Source: Demequina litorisediminis (lineage in GTDB: Bacteria; Actinomycetota; Actinomycetes; Actinomycetales; Demequinaceae). From it: a stretch of DNA of 64,000 nucleotides. The notes under the pieces are model-generated. The model had not been told where the DNA came from. It saw only the letters and a list, made by a program, of their open reading frames with translations, and made no database searches. The stretch covers positions 1,364,001 through 1,428,000 of the forward strand of contig NZ_BSUN01000001.1 of NCBI RefSeq assembly GCF_030161615.1, given 5' to 3'. Below, one piece after another: positions 18,434 to 31,541 of this stretch. Position 1 is the stretch's first letter; every line of letters begins with the position of its first letter. Made by a program: the position numbers and the translations under genes.

Positions 18434-19807
18434 ATGAGCGACCACGACGCCGTGCTGCCCGCCACCGCGGATGCCCCCGGCCATCCCGATGCCGACACGG
18501 TTCCCCGCAAGCAGGTGTGGGCGTGGGCGCTGTGGGACTGGGCCACCCAGCCCTTCAACTCCGTCATCATCACCTTCGTCTTCACGGCGCTGTACCTGAC
18601 CTCGGACAAGCTTCATCGATCCTGCGGTGGTGGAGCTCGGCAAGGACGACCCGACCTACAAGGCCGCGAGCGCCGCACTCGACGCCAACCTGGGGTGGGG
18701 CATCACGGCCGCGGGCATCCTGGTGGCGCTCCTCGCTCCGGTGCTCGGACAGCGGGCCGATGCCTCGGGTCGCCGCAAGTCGTGGCTGGGCTGGATGACG
18801 CTCCTGTTGGTGGCCTGCGTGGGAGGCCTGTACTTCGTCGAGGCGACGCCCGACGCCTTCTGGCTGGGCGCGGGCCTCATCGCCGTCGGCTCGATCGTGG
18901 CCGAGATCGCCAACGTGAACTACTACGCGATGATGACCCAGGTCTCGACCCCGTCCACCATGGGGCGCGTCTCCGGCCTCGGCTGGGGCTTGGGCTACAT
19001 GGGCGGCATCGTGGCCCTGGTCGTGGTGGTGCTGCTCGACACCTTTGACTGGTTCGGCATGGACACCTCGAACGGTATGGCCTACCGGCTCATCGCCGTG
19101 GGCTGCGCCGTCTGGACGCTCATCTTCGCGTGGCCGCTGTTCGCCTACGTGCCCGAGACCAAGGTGCGCCGCCGGCCCACCGTCGCCTGCTGCGCGGCTA
19201 TGCCGTCCTCGTCGCGGACCTGCGCCGCCTGTGGCATGAGGCGCGCTCGACGCTGTGGTTCGTCCTGGCATCGGCCGTGTACCGCGACGGCCTCGCCGGC
19301 GTCTTCACGTTCGGCGCGATCATCGCCGCCAAGGCCTTCGGCTTCTCCGACCAGCAGGTCATCATCTTCGGCATCGCCGCCAACCTTGTCGCCGGTGTGT
19401 CGACGGTGATCGCCGGCCGGCTCGATGACCGCTGGGGTCCGCGCCGCGTGATCGTGCTGTCGCTCGGCGTCATCGTGGGTGCGGGGCTCGTGATCGTGGC
19501 CCTGCACTCGGTCGGGGCCGTCGTGTTCTGGGTGTGCGGCCTGCTGCTGTCCGGAATGGTGGGGCCCGCGCAGTCCGCCTCGCGATCGCTGCTCGCGCGG
19601 GTCTCGCCCGAGGGGCGCGAGGCGGAGATGTTCGGCCTGTACGCCACCACGGGGCGGGCGGCATCGTTCATGGCGCCCGCGATGTGGTCGCTGTCGATCA
19701 CCGTCTTCGGGGCCACCATCTGGGGAACGCTCGGTGTCATCGCGGTGGTGGCGATCGGCCTCGCGCTGCTGCTCCTCATGAAGACCCCGCAGCCCGGCCG
19801 CGCCTGA
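18434..19807 (+). CDS. MFS transporter, UMF1/Atg22-like
   Basis: About 457 residues from ATG 18434, with twelve predicted membrane segments. The N-terminus VWAWALWDWATQPFNSVIITFVF is the mark of the Vacuole-effluxer/UMF1 group of MFS proteins; GQRADASGRRKSWL and GRLDDRWGPRR are the two MFS loop motifs. Breaks: about 18609, one base too many, and about 19182, one base too few at VKLLRG (TCAAGCTG read as TCGCCTG). Substrate unknown. Convergent with gyrA, separated by a strong terminator. Confidence 0.82.
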
Positions 19808-19962
19808 GCCCTGGCCTCAGCACCAGCCCCCACACACCCAGCACCACTCCCCCCAGCACCTCGCCCGGCCCCGCCCACCCGGCCGCGCGCCAGTGGACGG
19901 TGAGGGCGCTCCCGTGCACTCGGGTGCCTCCTGGTGGGCAATGAGGGTGCCCAGACATGCGT

Positions 19963-19996
19963 CGAGGCCCCGGAGCACGCTTGCTCCGGGGCCTCG
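19963..19996. terminator. Bidirectional terminator between MFS gene and gyrA
   Basis: A perfect 15-bp stem, CGAGGCCCCGGAGCA (19963-19977) with its complement (19982-19996), closes on the loop CGCT. It lies 13 bp beyond the gyrA stop and about 155 bp beyond the MFS stop, so it can end both transcripts. Confidence 0.85.
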
Positions 19997-20008
19997 ATCG
20001 CTGTCGCG

Positions 20009-22660
20009 TTAGGACTCGTCGGTCGCGGGCGTCTCCGCGGCGGCGGGGGTCTCGGCGGACGGAGCCTCGGCGGCGTCCTCCTCGGCCTCGACCTCCTCCT
20101 CGACCTTCCGCTCCACGTTGCGGGCGATGCCGATGACCTTGTCACCCTTGCCGGGCTTGGCGAAGATGACGCCCATCGTGTTGCGGCCCTTGGCAGGAAC
20201 CTCCGCCACGTTGGACCGGACCACCTTGCCGGACTCCATGATCACGAGCACCTCGTCGGTCTCGTCCACCAGCAACGCGCCCACCAGATCGCCGCGCTCG
20301 TCGGTGAGCCTTGCCCACCTTCACGCCGAGGCCACCACGGTGCTTGGCATCCCAGGCCGATGCCGCGGTGCGCTTGGCGTAGCCAAGCTCGGTCACCACG
20401 AACGAGAACGGACCATCGGTGACCGCGTTCTCCGGGCCGTCGACCTCGGAGCCGTCCACCTCGGGGGCGTCGTCATCGTCGGTGCCTTCGGGGACATCGG
20501 ACCCGATCACGTCGAGAGCGAGCAGGCTCGTCGTCGTCCCGGAAGCTCATGCCCTTCACGCCCGAGGTGGCACGGCCGGTGGCGCGAATCTCCTCGTCGG
20601 TGGCGTGGAAGCGCACCGACTGACCCTTGCGGGACACCAGCATCAGGTCATCCTCGGGGCCGGCAAGGCGAGCCGAGACGAGTTCGTCGGGACGCAGTTC
20701 GCCGTCCTCACCCTCCACATCGCGCAGGTTGATCGCGATGAGGCCGCCGGAGCGGTTCGAGTCGTAGGCCGAAAGGTCGGTCTTCTTCACCAGGCCGCGC
20801 TTGGTGGCGAGCACCAGGTACGGCTTGTCCTCGTAGGACGCGATGTCGAGAACCTGAGCGATTTCCTCACCCGGCTGGAACGCGAGCAGGTTGGCGACGT
20901 GCTGACCCTTTGAGTCACGGCCTCCCTCGGGAAGGCTCGTAGCCCTTGGCGCGGTACACGCGACCAAAGTTGGTGAAGAACAGCAGCCAGCGGTGGGTGG
21001 TGGTGACGAAGAAGTGCTCCACCATGTCGTCGCTGCGCAGAGTCGCGCCGCGCACACCCTTGCCGCCACGCTTCTGCGCCCGGTACTGGTCCGAACGGGT
21101 GCGCTTGGCATAGCCGCCGCGGGTGATCGTGACGACGACCTCCTCCTCGGCGATGAGGTCCTCGATGTCCACCGAGCCGTCGAAGGGCGAGATCTCCGTG
21201 CGGCGCTCATCACCGAACTTGCGGACAATCTCGTCGAGTTCCTCGGACACGATGGTGCGCTGACGCACCTCGGACGCAAGGATCGCCTTGAGGTCCTCGA
21301 TCTCCGCCATGAGCCTTGGCGTAGTCCTCTTCGATCTTCTGACGCTCCAGGGCCGCGAGGCGACGCAGGCGGAGGTTGAGGATCGCGTTGGCCTGAACCT
21401 CGTCGACGTCGAGCAGTTCCATGAGGCCCTGACGCGCCTCGTCCGCGGACGGCGAGCGACGGATCAGCGCGATGACCTCGTCGAGCCTGGTCGAGCGCCT
21501 TCACGTAGCCGCGCAGGATGTGGGCCTCGCGTTCGGCCTCGCGCAGACGGTACGCGGTGCGTCGCTGGATGACCTCGATCTGGTGGGTGATCCAGTGGCG
21601 CACGAACGAGTCGAGCGGGAGGGTGCGCGGCACGCCGTCGACCAGGGCGACCATGTTGGCGCCGAAGGTCTCCTGCAACTGCGTGTGCTTGTAGAGGTTG
21701 TTGAGCACCACCTTCGCCACAGCGTCGCGCTTGAGCACGATCACGAGGCGCTGGCCGGTGCGGCCCGAGGTCTCGTCACGAATGTCCGCGATGCCGGATA
21801 CCTTGCCGTCCTTCACCAGTTCGGCGATCTTCAGCGCAAGGTTGTCCGGGTTCACCTGGTACGGCAGCGCCGTGACCACGAGGCACTGGCGGCCCTGGAT
21901 CTCCTCGACGTTGACGACGGCACGCATCGTGATGGAGCCACGTCCCGTGCGGTACGCCTCGTCGATGCCCTTGCGGCCAAGGATGAGCGCGCCGGTGGGG
22001 AAGTCGGGTCCCTGGATGCGCTGGATCAGCGCCTCGAGGAGTTCCTCGCGCGAGGCCGTCGGGTGCTCGAGCGACCACTGGACACCAGCGGCAACCTCGC
22101 GCAGGTTGTGCGGCGGGATGTTGGTCGCCATACCGACAGCGATACCGGCCGAGCCGTTGACGAGGAGGTTCGGGAAGCGCGCGGGGAGCACCTTGGGCTC
22201 CTGCGTCTTGCCGTCATAGTTGTCCTGGAAATCGACGGTTTCCTTGTCGATGTCGCGGACCATCTCCATGGCGATGGGCGCCATGCGAGCCTCGGTGTAA
22301 CGGTGCGCGGCGGCCGGGTCGTTACCGGGGGAACCGAAGTTGCCCTGGCCCGCGGCGAGGGGGTAGCGCAGGGACCAGTCCTGCACCATGCGGACGAGGG
22401 TGTCGTAGACAGCCGAGTCACCGTGCGGGTGGTAGTTACCCATCACCTCGCCGATGATGCGGGTGCACTTGGAGAACGAGCGGTCGGGACGGTAGCCGCC
22501 GTCGTACATCGCGTACACGACGCGACGGTGGACGGGCTTCAGTCCGTCACGGACATCGGGCAGTGCGCGCCCGACGATGACGGACATGGCGTAGTCGAGG
22601 TACGACTGCTGCATCTCCACATTGAGATCGACCTGGTCGATCCGGCCGTGGTTGTGGACC

Positions 22661-22671
<11 letters not shown>
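20009..22671 (-). CDS. gyrA: DNA gyrase subunit A
   Basis: About 885 residues; the breakage-reunion subunit of gyrase, which introduces negative supercoils with GyrB. The catalytic Tyr region is [10 protein letters not shown]-upstream (RYTEARM); the quinolone-resistance region reads [11 protein letters not shown] with Ser and Asp at the key positions, the usual susceptible residues. The GyrA-box is QKRGGKGV. Start TTG 22671, overlapping the gyrB stop by 11 bases. Five frame breaks (about 20309, 20538, 20932, 21313, 21486), all AGCT sites, and the C-terminus has an acidic/Ala tail ending PATDES. Terminator follows. Confidence 0.95.
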
Positions 22672-24739
<2,068 letters not shown>

Positions 24740-24875
24740 CTAGCGCGTTCTAGGGCCGGTCCATGAGCGCACACGGCCGTTTGTGGAGGAGTTGTCGGCC
24801 AGCGAAATTCACGGCGGGCCGATGCTGAGGCCTCCAGGACGCACGTGAGCGCCACTTGACATAAGGCTGAGGCGG

Positions 24876-25666
24876 TCAGGCCTCGGGCAGCATCTCCTCC
24901 AGCCACGGCACCGCGCCAGGAGGCGGGGTCTCGCCGAGCATCATCGCCGCGAGCGGCGGGCGCCAGGCGAGAGAACGATCCAGGATTCCCGGCGCGAGCC
25001 TGCTCCGTGCGTTCGCGATACACCGCGAGCCTGACGCGCCAAGAGGGGCCGCGCCACATCCCGGTGCTCGGCGGGGACCCAGTGGATCTGCGCCTCGAGG
25101 AGCAACAGGGTGCGCGCCACGTCCGCCGCCGCGTCGCCTCGAGTGCCGTTGTTCCAGTCGATGATCGTTGCCGCACCGTCCCACAGGATGTTGCGGGGGT
25201 GGAGGTCAAGATGACATAACGCGTCGCCGTCCGGAAGCTCGGAGAGCGCCCCCAGCACACGGATCTTTACGTCGCTCGGCAGAGGAGCATGGTCGATGCC
25301 GTGGCTGACATAATCCTTGGCGGTCAGCATCAGGGCCGGCGCCACGACCCGCCGGACCAGATCCTGTGCGTCCGCCAAAATCTGACCGGTTTCCTCCGGA
25401 CCGAGGCTCACCACGGCATCGGCCAACTCGACGCCGTCCACATAAGACATGACGAGCGCCGGCGGCTCCGCCTCAAGCCGGGCCTCGACAAGACGCGGCA
25501 CCCGCAGCCCTGCGTCGCCCGCCACCGCCAGCGCTCGGGCTTCGAGTTCGACGATCACCGCTGGCATGCCGGGCAGCAGTTCCTTCACGACCGTCCCCGC
25601 CGCGCCGGCTCTCACCACCGCAGTCGCGCCGCGGGCGATCTCGGTGCCTTCGACAGGCAGGGTCAT
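24876..25666 (-). CDS. APH-like small-molecule phosphotransferase
   Basis: About 262 residues with the aminoglycoside-phosphotransferase/choline-kinase fold: the ATP-binding AVVRAGAAGTVVKELLPG, the catalytic loop CHLDLHPRNILWDG (HxDxxxxN) and the metal-binding IIDWNNGTRGD. Substrate unknown; the family includes resistance enzymes but most chromosomal members phosphorylate metabolites. Start ATG 25666 overlaps the stop of the DUF721 gene. Two breaks, at about 25003 and 25042, are both CAGCTCGCG read as CAGGCTCGCG. It replaces no standard origin gene and lies between DUF721 and gyrB. Confidence 0.75.
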
Positions 25667-26210
25667 CCGTAGGTATCCCGCGGACCACGGCCCGGCACCC
25701 GGCGCATGCCCCGCGACCATGAACGCGCCATGGGTCCCAGCACCTTGAGTTCGCGCACGATGTCCCTGCCGAACTCCTCATTGATGCGGTGACGGATCTG
25801 ACCATTCATGATCTGGAGCCTGGGTGGCCCACGCCGTCGACGACGCCTTCACTGTGAGGATGCCCTCGTCAAAGGTCAGCGGCTCGCAGTGGTCGGCGAT
25901 CTGGTCGCCCACGATGTCGCGCCAGCGGCCCATGACGCCGGACACCTCGATCTGCTCGGTCCACCCCATGCGTCGCAGCAGCGCCTCGACCGCATCGGAC
26001 ATCGGCTGCGGGTCGCGGCCCGGAGTGAACGGCTGCGAGTCGCGACGCTTTTCCTCCTGCTTGCGCCGGGCAGCGGCGGGGAGGTCCGGTACGCCCCCGC
26101 TGCCGGGCCGATGCTCGCGCCCGTTCCATCGCCTCGCGGGCGAGATCCGCACCGCTGGCCCTGGGGGCGGTGGGCTCTGGCGCGGCCGATGCGGGATTCT
26201 CGTCAGGCAT
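25663..26210 (-). CDS. DUF721 family protein
   Basis: About 181 residues. A charged N-terminus (ADLAREAMERARASARQR) precedes the DUF721 domain (MSDAVEALLRRMGWTEQI, WRDIVGDQIADHCEPL, AWATQLQIM). This is the gene found between recF and gyrB in most actinobacteria; it is thought to act in nucleic acid binding, unproven. Its ATG overlaps the recF stop. Breaks near 25817 (CAGCTC read CAGGCTC) and near 26085 (one extra base) are inferred. Confidence 0.82.
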
Positions 26211-27344
26211 CGGCCGTCACCTCGCCGGTGATGACCCTGAGTACCTCGCCGCGGAGCGCATCGGGCACGTCTTCTGCGACCGCCGCGGTGATCAGCACCT
26301 GCGACGCATCGGCGAGCCGATTCGCTAGCGCGGTGCGGCGGCCGGAGTCGAGTTCGGCGAACACGTCATCGAGGATGAGTACGGGTTCACCGTCGTCGCC
26401 CGCGTCGGGTCCGTCATCCGCGGTGAGTAGATCGTAGGAGCCCAGTCGCAAGGCGAGCGCGCACGACCAACTCTCGCCGTGACTCGCGTAGCCCTTCGCG
26501 GGCAGGCTGCCGAGAGCGATGTCGAGGTCATCGCGGTGGGGACCTGCGAGCGTGACTCCGCGTTCGATCTCCTTGGGGCGCACCTCGCGAAGCCGTTCGA
26601 GGAGACGCTCGCCGATCGCGGCCGCGTCGGCATCGGGTGCGAGTGGCTCGGGGGAATCGAGGGACGTGGCGTAGCCGACCTTGCAGTCGCCGCCGTCGGG
26701 TGCGACCGCCGCGTAGGCTGACTTGACATAAGGCGCGAGCGATCCGATCGCCGCACGGCGGGCGGCGACGATCCGCCCACCCAACTCGGCGAGCCTTCTC
26801 ATCCCAGATGTCCAGCATCGTGAGGTCACCGCGAGCATTCTTCGCGGTCTTGAGCATGCTGGATCGTTGCCGCAACACGCGGTCATAGTCGGACAACTCG
26901 CCAGCGAGCCGAGGATGCAACGCGACGATCAGGCTCATCCATGAACTGACGTCTGCCCGCCGGATCGCCCTTCACCAGCGACAAGTCCTCCGGCGCGAAC
27001 ACCACGGTGCGCAGCGTGCCGAGCAGGTCACGCGGCTTGGCGGCCGCCCTACCGATGCGCGCAGTGTTCGCCTTGCCGGTGTTGAGCGTGACCTCAAGTG
27101 CGAGCGAACGGCCAGCCTTCTCCACTCGCGCGCGGACCACTGCCCGCTCGGCACCCTGACGAAGGAGGGGAGCATCGGACGCGACGCGATGCGACGAGAG
27201 GGTCGAGAGGTACCTCACCGCCTCGACCACATTGGTCTTGCCCTGCCCGTTGCGACCGACGAGCGTGGTCACGCGGGGGCCGAACTCGATGTCGACCTCC
27301 CCGTAACTGCGGAAGTCGATCAGGCTCAGATGCGTGACACGCAT
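26203..27344 (-). CDS. recF: DNA replication and repair protein RecF
   Basis: About 379 residues. An SMC-like ATPase that helps load RecA at gaps. Walker A is GRNGQGKTN, the signature region GPHRDDLDI and Walker B region [12 protein letters not shown] are intact, and the N-terminus [12 protein letters not shown] is typical. Two breaks, near 26793 and 26927, are AAGCTC and GAGCTG read with an extra base. The start ATG 27344 is 7 bases after the dnaN stop, so dnaN-recF-DUF721 and further genes are probably one operon. Confidence 0.94.
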
Positions 27345-27351
27345 CGTGGGC

Positions 27352-28480
27352 TCACGACTGGATGCGGATGGGCACCAGCAGGTAGCGGAACTCGGTCGCG
27401 AGATCGCCGCCCGGCTCCGAGAGGCCGACGAACTCGACCGGCTTGGTCTCCTGCGTGAAGCCCAGGCGCACGTACTCGGTGCCGAGCGCGCCCAGGCCGT
27501 CGAGAAGGTACGCCGGGTTGAATGCAACGGTGATCGCATCGCCGTCGAGCGTGCACTCGAGTGCCTCGGATGCCTGCGCGTCATCGGTCTGACCGGCGTC
27601 GAGCGTGACCTCGCCCTCGGCAAACGCCAAGCGGACGGCCGAGTTGCGCTCCGCCACGAGGGACACACGACGGGTGGCCTCGATGAGGTCGGTCGTCTTG
27701 ACCACGGCCTTGACCGGAGTGTCGTCAGGGAACAGGCGACGCACCTGCGGGTAGTCGCCATCCATCAGCAGCGAGGTGGTGACGAGACCGCCGGCCTCGA
27801 AACCGATGAGGTCGACTCCCTGCCCGGAGGCTCAGCGCGACGGTGACATCGCCGGCTCCCAGAGCCTTCGCCGTGTCGGACAGGGTCTTCGCACGTACAA
27901 GAGCCACGGACGAGAGGTCCGACTTCGACGGCTTCCAGTCGAGTTCGCGCAGCGCGAGGCGGTAGCGGTCGGTGGCGAGCAGCGAAATGTGCGAGCCGTC
28001 GATCTCCATGCGCACACCCGTGAGGATGGGAAGAGTCTCGTCGCGAGAGGCAGCCGAGGACACCTGGCTGACCGCCTGCTGCAGGCTGGGCACCGTCGAT
28101 GGTGCCGGACTGCTCGGGAAGTTCGGGCAGCGACGGGTACTGATCCACGGGCATCGTCGCGAGGGTGAAGCGCGACGCGCCACAGGTCACGGAGACCTTG
28201 GAGCCCTCGAGGGTGAACTCGACCGGCTTGTGAGGCAGAGCGTTGGCGATCTCACGAAGAAGACGACCGGACACCAGCACCTCGCCAGCCTGCTCGACAT
28301 CGGCCGCGAACTCGCCACGGGCGGAGACCTCGTAGTCGAAGGCGGCCAGACGCACGGTGCCAGTGGTGTCCGCATCGATACGCACGCCCGCGAGCACGGG
28401 AACCGGGGGCGAGCCGGCACGGCACGCGAGGTCCAGGCGACGGCGTCGGCCAACACGTCACGGTCGACGGTGAACTTCAT
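27352..28480 (-). CDS. dnaN: DNA polymerase III beta subunit (sliding clamp)
   Basis: About 375 residues; the ring that holds the replicative polymerase on DNA. Seen: [16 protein letters not shown] at the start, [43 protein letters not shown] and the C-terminal [10 protein letters not shown]. Start ATG 28480 with AGGAG ribosome site. Breaks: about 27829 and 28087 (AGCT sites, one extra base each) and about 28412 (one C lost from a C run). The corrected length is exact. Confidence 0.95.
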
Positions 28481-29082
28481 GGGATCTCCTTCAAGTCTGG
28501 CGCACAGACTACGCCACGCCGGTGACGTGACAAGTGTGGATGGGCGAAGCGGGGGCGGACGGGCGGTCGGGTCAATGAAGGCCAGGTTGTGAAAAGTGGA
28601 ATGACAAGAAGAGAGTCGTAGTCATAGGCATCGTGGAAACTGGGGAGAACCACAAAAATCCCTGGCAGTCGATCGATTCTTGTCGTGAGTAGCCTGGGGA
28701 CGAATCACAGGATGATGTGGTTCGAGCCGTGGATGGAGCCGGCGAGCCTCACAAGACTTGTCATTCTGTCCACATCTGCGTCCCAAGGGCTCTCCGTGTA
28801 GTTTCCACGACTACTCACAGGTTTTTCCACATGTGTGAAAGACGCAGCAATCGTGTCGTGATGGGCGTGTCGCGGGCGTGTCGCGCGGCCGTGTCGGCCT
28901 CCCCGAGGCGCTTTCCAAGGTAAGGCGCGACTCTTGCGACAGATGTGATACGCATCGGCCGGATGGTCGTCACAGACACCGCAGGCGTCACGGCATACCT
29001 TGGAAGTCGCCAACGCGGGGGCGGTGGGCATGGGCGATGCCACGGCTGAGTTTCTGGCCGATGCATCAGCCCCGTCGCGGCT
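28481..29082. other. oriC: dnaA-dnaN intergenic region, probable oriC
   Basis: A 602-bp gene-free stretch in the place where actinobacterial oriC lies. It is less GC-rich than its surroundings between about 28560 and 28860. DnaA-box-like sequences with one mismatch are CTGTCCACA (28767-28775) and TTTTCCACA (near 28823-28831); weaker ones are near 28534 and 28587. No perfect box is seen, which is unusual for an actinobacterial origin. Two GGCCGATGC copies (28952 reverse, 29056 forward) flank its dnaA end. Assignment rests mainly on position. Confidence 0.6.
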
Positions 29083-30490
29083 TTAGGCGCGTGACTGCTG
29101 CTTGATGCGCGCGTGAATCTCGTTGACCTGGTTGTACATCTGGCGACGCTGCGCGATCTGGTCCTCGACCTTCTTGACCGCGTACATCACCGTGGTGTGG
29201 TCCTTGCCACCGAAGTGCTCACCGATCTTCGGTAGAGACAGATCGGTGAGTGACGGCACAGATACATGGCGATCTGTCGCGCTGTCACGTAGACGCGCGA
29301 CCGCGACGTGCCCGTGAGGCTCGTCCATCGAGATACCGAAGTAATCCGCGGTGGTGCCGATGATCGACGACGCGGTGATCTCCGAGTCGTCGTCGGAGAT
29401 GAGGTCCTTGAGAACCACCTGCGCGAGGCTCAGGTCAACGGGCTGCTTGTTGAGCGCCGCAAAAGCCGTGACGCGGATGAGGGCACCCTCGAGCTCGCGG
29501 ATATTGCTCGTGATGTTCGAGCCGATGTACTCGAGCACATCGCCGGGCGCCGCCACGTCATCGGCCGCGGCCTTCTTACGAAGGATGGCGATACGCGTCT
29601 CAAGGTCTGGCGGCTGCACGTCGGTCATGAGGCCCCACTCGAAGCGGGTCCGCATCCGTTCCTCGATGCCATCGAGGTGACGCGGGCTCACATCGGACGT
29701 GATGACCACGTGCTTGCCCGCGTTGTGCAGCGCGTTAAAGGTGTGGAAGAACTCCTCGAGCGTCTGCTCCTTGCCCTGCAGGAACTGGATGTCGTCGATG
29801 AGCAGGACGTCGACCTCGCGGTAGGTGCGCTTGAACGTCAGCGACCGGTCGTCACGGATCGAGTTGATGAAGTCGTTGGTGAACTCCTCGGAGTTCACGT
29901 AGCGCACGCGGGTCTGCGGCTTGAGGTGGCGCGTGTAGTGGCCGATGGCGTGAAGCAGGTGCGTCTTGCCAAGCCCCGAGTCACCGTAAATGAAGAGAGG
30001 GTTGTACGTCTTGCCCGGCGACTCGGCCACGGCGAGCGCCGCGGCGTGAGCAAAGCGGTTCGAGGAACCGATGACGAAAGTGTCGAACGTGTAGCGAGGG
30101 TTGAGGTGCGGATCCTCGACCGTGGGGGCGGGCGGCTCCTCGCGTACCGCGGCCGCGCGCGGCGCGGACTCGGGAGCCTCGTCTTCCTCGACGGCCGATG
30201 CCGGAGGCTCGACCGAGGCGTCGACCGTCACCGCGATGCGGACCTCGCGGCCGAGTGACTCGGACAGCGCACGCGTGATCGGCTCACGCAGGGTTCCCTC
30301 GACATAGTTCTTGGTGAAATCCTGGGCGACCGCGAGGAACACGTTGTCCTCGACGACGGCGAGTGGCTTGATGAGCCGGATGAACGAGCGGTTCTGGTGA
30401 GAGGCCTTCACCCTCGTTCAGGCGCAGGCACGCGCGGGCCCACAGGGTGTCGATGCCCTCATTCGCATCGGCGTCCTGATCCGCGGCCAT
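29083..30490 (-). CDS. dnaA: Chromosomal replication initiator protein DnaA
   Basis: About 468 residues. N-terminal domain I, a linker rich in Pro/Ala/Glu, the AAA+ domain with Walker A GDSGLGKTHLL, Walker B VLLIDDIQFLQGKE, sensor VITSDVSPRHLDG, and the DNA-binding domain with AMYLCRELTDLSLPKIG and FGGKDHTTVM. Start is ATG 30490 (MAADQDADANEG) with a GAGGAGG site. Breaks: about 29318 (GAGCTC read GAGGCTC), about 29257 (GTGAGCTCAC read one base short) and about 30408 (one extra base in domain I). The corrected length is exact. Confidence 0.95.
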
Positions 30491-30507
30491 CGGCCCTCCT
30501 CGCAGCG

Positions 30508-30516
30508 TTGTCCACA
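30508..30516. promoter_or_regulatory. DnaA box upstream of dnaA
   Basis: TTGTCCACA, a perfect actinobacterial DnaA box, lies 18 bp upstream of the dnaA start. It is in the place expected for DnaA autoregulation. The rest of the dnaA-rpmH gap (30491-30725) holds the divergent promoters for both genes but no further clear element. Confidence 0.65.
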
Positions 30517-30725
30517 TGTCTGTGCACAGGGGTTGAGAGGCCGTCACGCGTTCGTTACCCAGGGCACGGCGTGTCGCTCCGCGCGGAGCGACCTCGTGTG
30601 GGGGAGCCTATCTTGTTCAAGGCTTGCGACCAATGTGGGGTCGTGGATTTGACCTGCCTCACGCGGGCGCGTAACGTGAGTGCGCTGATTTGACCATCTT
30701 TACAACAACTGTCATGGAGTGACCC

Positions 30726-30863
30726 GTGAGCAAGCGGACCTACCAGCCGAACAACCGCAAGCGCGCTAAGACGCACGGCTTCCGCCTGCGCATGCGCACC
30801 CGTGCCGGACGCTCGATCCTCGCATCGCGTCGTCGCAAGGGCCGCGGCAAGCTTTCGGCGTAA
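30726..30863 (+). CDS. rpmH: Large ribosomal subunit protein bL34
   Basis: 45 residues, highly basic: [19 protein letters not shown] followed by [10 protein letters not shown] and the end GKLSA, all standard for bL34. Start GTG 30726 and stop TAA at 30861-30863. It is divergent from dnaA and starts the rpmH-rnpA-yidD-yidC-jag operon. It contains one intact AGCT (AAGCTT), so not every AGCT is damaged. Confidence 0.97.
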   Translation: MSKRTYQPNNRKRAKTHGFRLRMRTRAGRSILASRRRKGRGKLSA

Positions 30864-30866
30864 GCG

Positions 30867-31214
30867 GTGCTGCCGGCCGGCTCCCGCATGTCGGCGTCGA
30901 CGGATTTTCAGTCCGTCATGCGTCGCGGTGCGAAGAGCGGCCGGGCCACCGTCGTCGTTTACCTGAAGCAAACCGGCAATGCTGAGAGCATCGCCGGTTT
31001 CGCTGTATCCAGGGCCGTGGGAGGTGCCGTGATTCGTAACCGAGTCAAGCGGCGTCTGCGCGCCATCATGGCGGAAGCGTTGCCGGGTCTTCCCGTGGGC
31101 TCCGCTGTGGTGATTCGTGCGCTTCCCCGCAGCGCCGATGTTGATTATGTCAAGTTGCGTGGCGATGTGACCGAGGCGATTGCCACGGCGCAGCGCAAGG
31201 CGGCACTGGCATGA
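30867..31214 (+). CDS. rnpA: Ribonuclease P protein component
   Basis: 115 residues; the protein cofactor of RNase P, which matures tRNA 5' ends. The basic RNR motif VIRNRVKRRLRAI and the C-terminal VVIRALPRSADVDY are characteristic. Start GTG 30867 lies 3 bases after rpmH, and the stop overlaps the yidD start (ATGA). Frame intact. Confidence 0.95.
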   Translation: MLPAGSRMSASTDFQSVMRRGAKSGRATVVVYLKQTGNAESIAGFAVSRAVGGAVIRNRVKRRLRAIMAEALPGLPVGSAVVIRALPRSADVDYVKLRGDVTEAIATAQRKAALA

Positions 31215-31532
31215 GCACACGGACGTGGTGGGCGAACGTTCGCGCCGTGCCCGCCTGGACCCTCGGCGGAGTGATTCGGCTCTATCAGGCGACCATCTCG
31301 CCGCTGACCGGCCCCACGTGCAAGTACTACCCGAGCCTGTTCACACTACGGACTCACCGCAGTGCGCCGCCACGGTGCGCTGCGCGGTGGAACTTTGGCA
31401 GCGTGGCGGGTGCTGCGATGCAACCCCTGGAGTGACGGAGGCGTGGACGACGTCCCGCTGAAGGGCGAGCCCCTGTTCCGACGCACCACCACGACGTCTG
31501 CGGAGGCACCAGCCCCCGTGCATGCAACCTAA
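31211..31532 (+). CDS. yidD: Membrane protein insertion efficiency factor YidD
   Basis: About 106 residues. The family core [20 protein letters not shown] then [18 protein letters not shown] and [14 protein letters not shown] is complete once one base is removed near 31327 (AGCTGTTC read as AGCCTGTTC). YidD helps membrane protein insertion alongside YidC, its downstream neighbour. A longer than usual tail ([15 protein letters not shown]) follows the conserved part. Confidence 0.9.
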
Positions 31533-31541
31533 GGACTGCAG

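Noticed and set aside
14576-19807. Mobile element carrying the genes between DUF3566 and gyrA
   Set aside because: No transposase, integrase, terminal repeat or tRNA-derived attachment duplication could be found.
19776-19958. A 60-codon frame on the minus strand between the MFS gene and gyrA
   Set aside because: It overlaps the end of the MFS gene, lacks a clear ribosome site and has only composition-driven hydrophobicity.
28085-29430. AGCCT/AGGCT sites in dnaA (about 29428) and elsewhere that look like the anomaly
   Set aside because: Some of these are natural, as the family residues (for example VDLSLAQV) are in frame without change; they were not counted.
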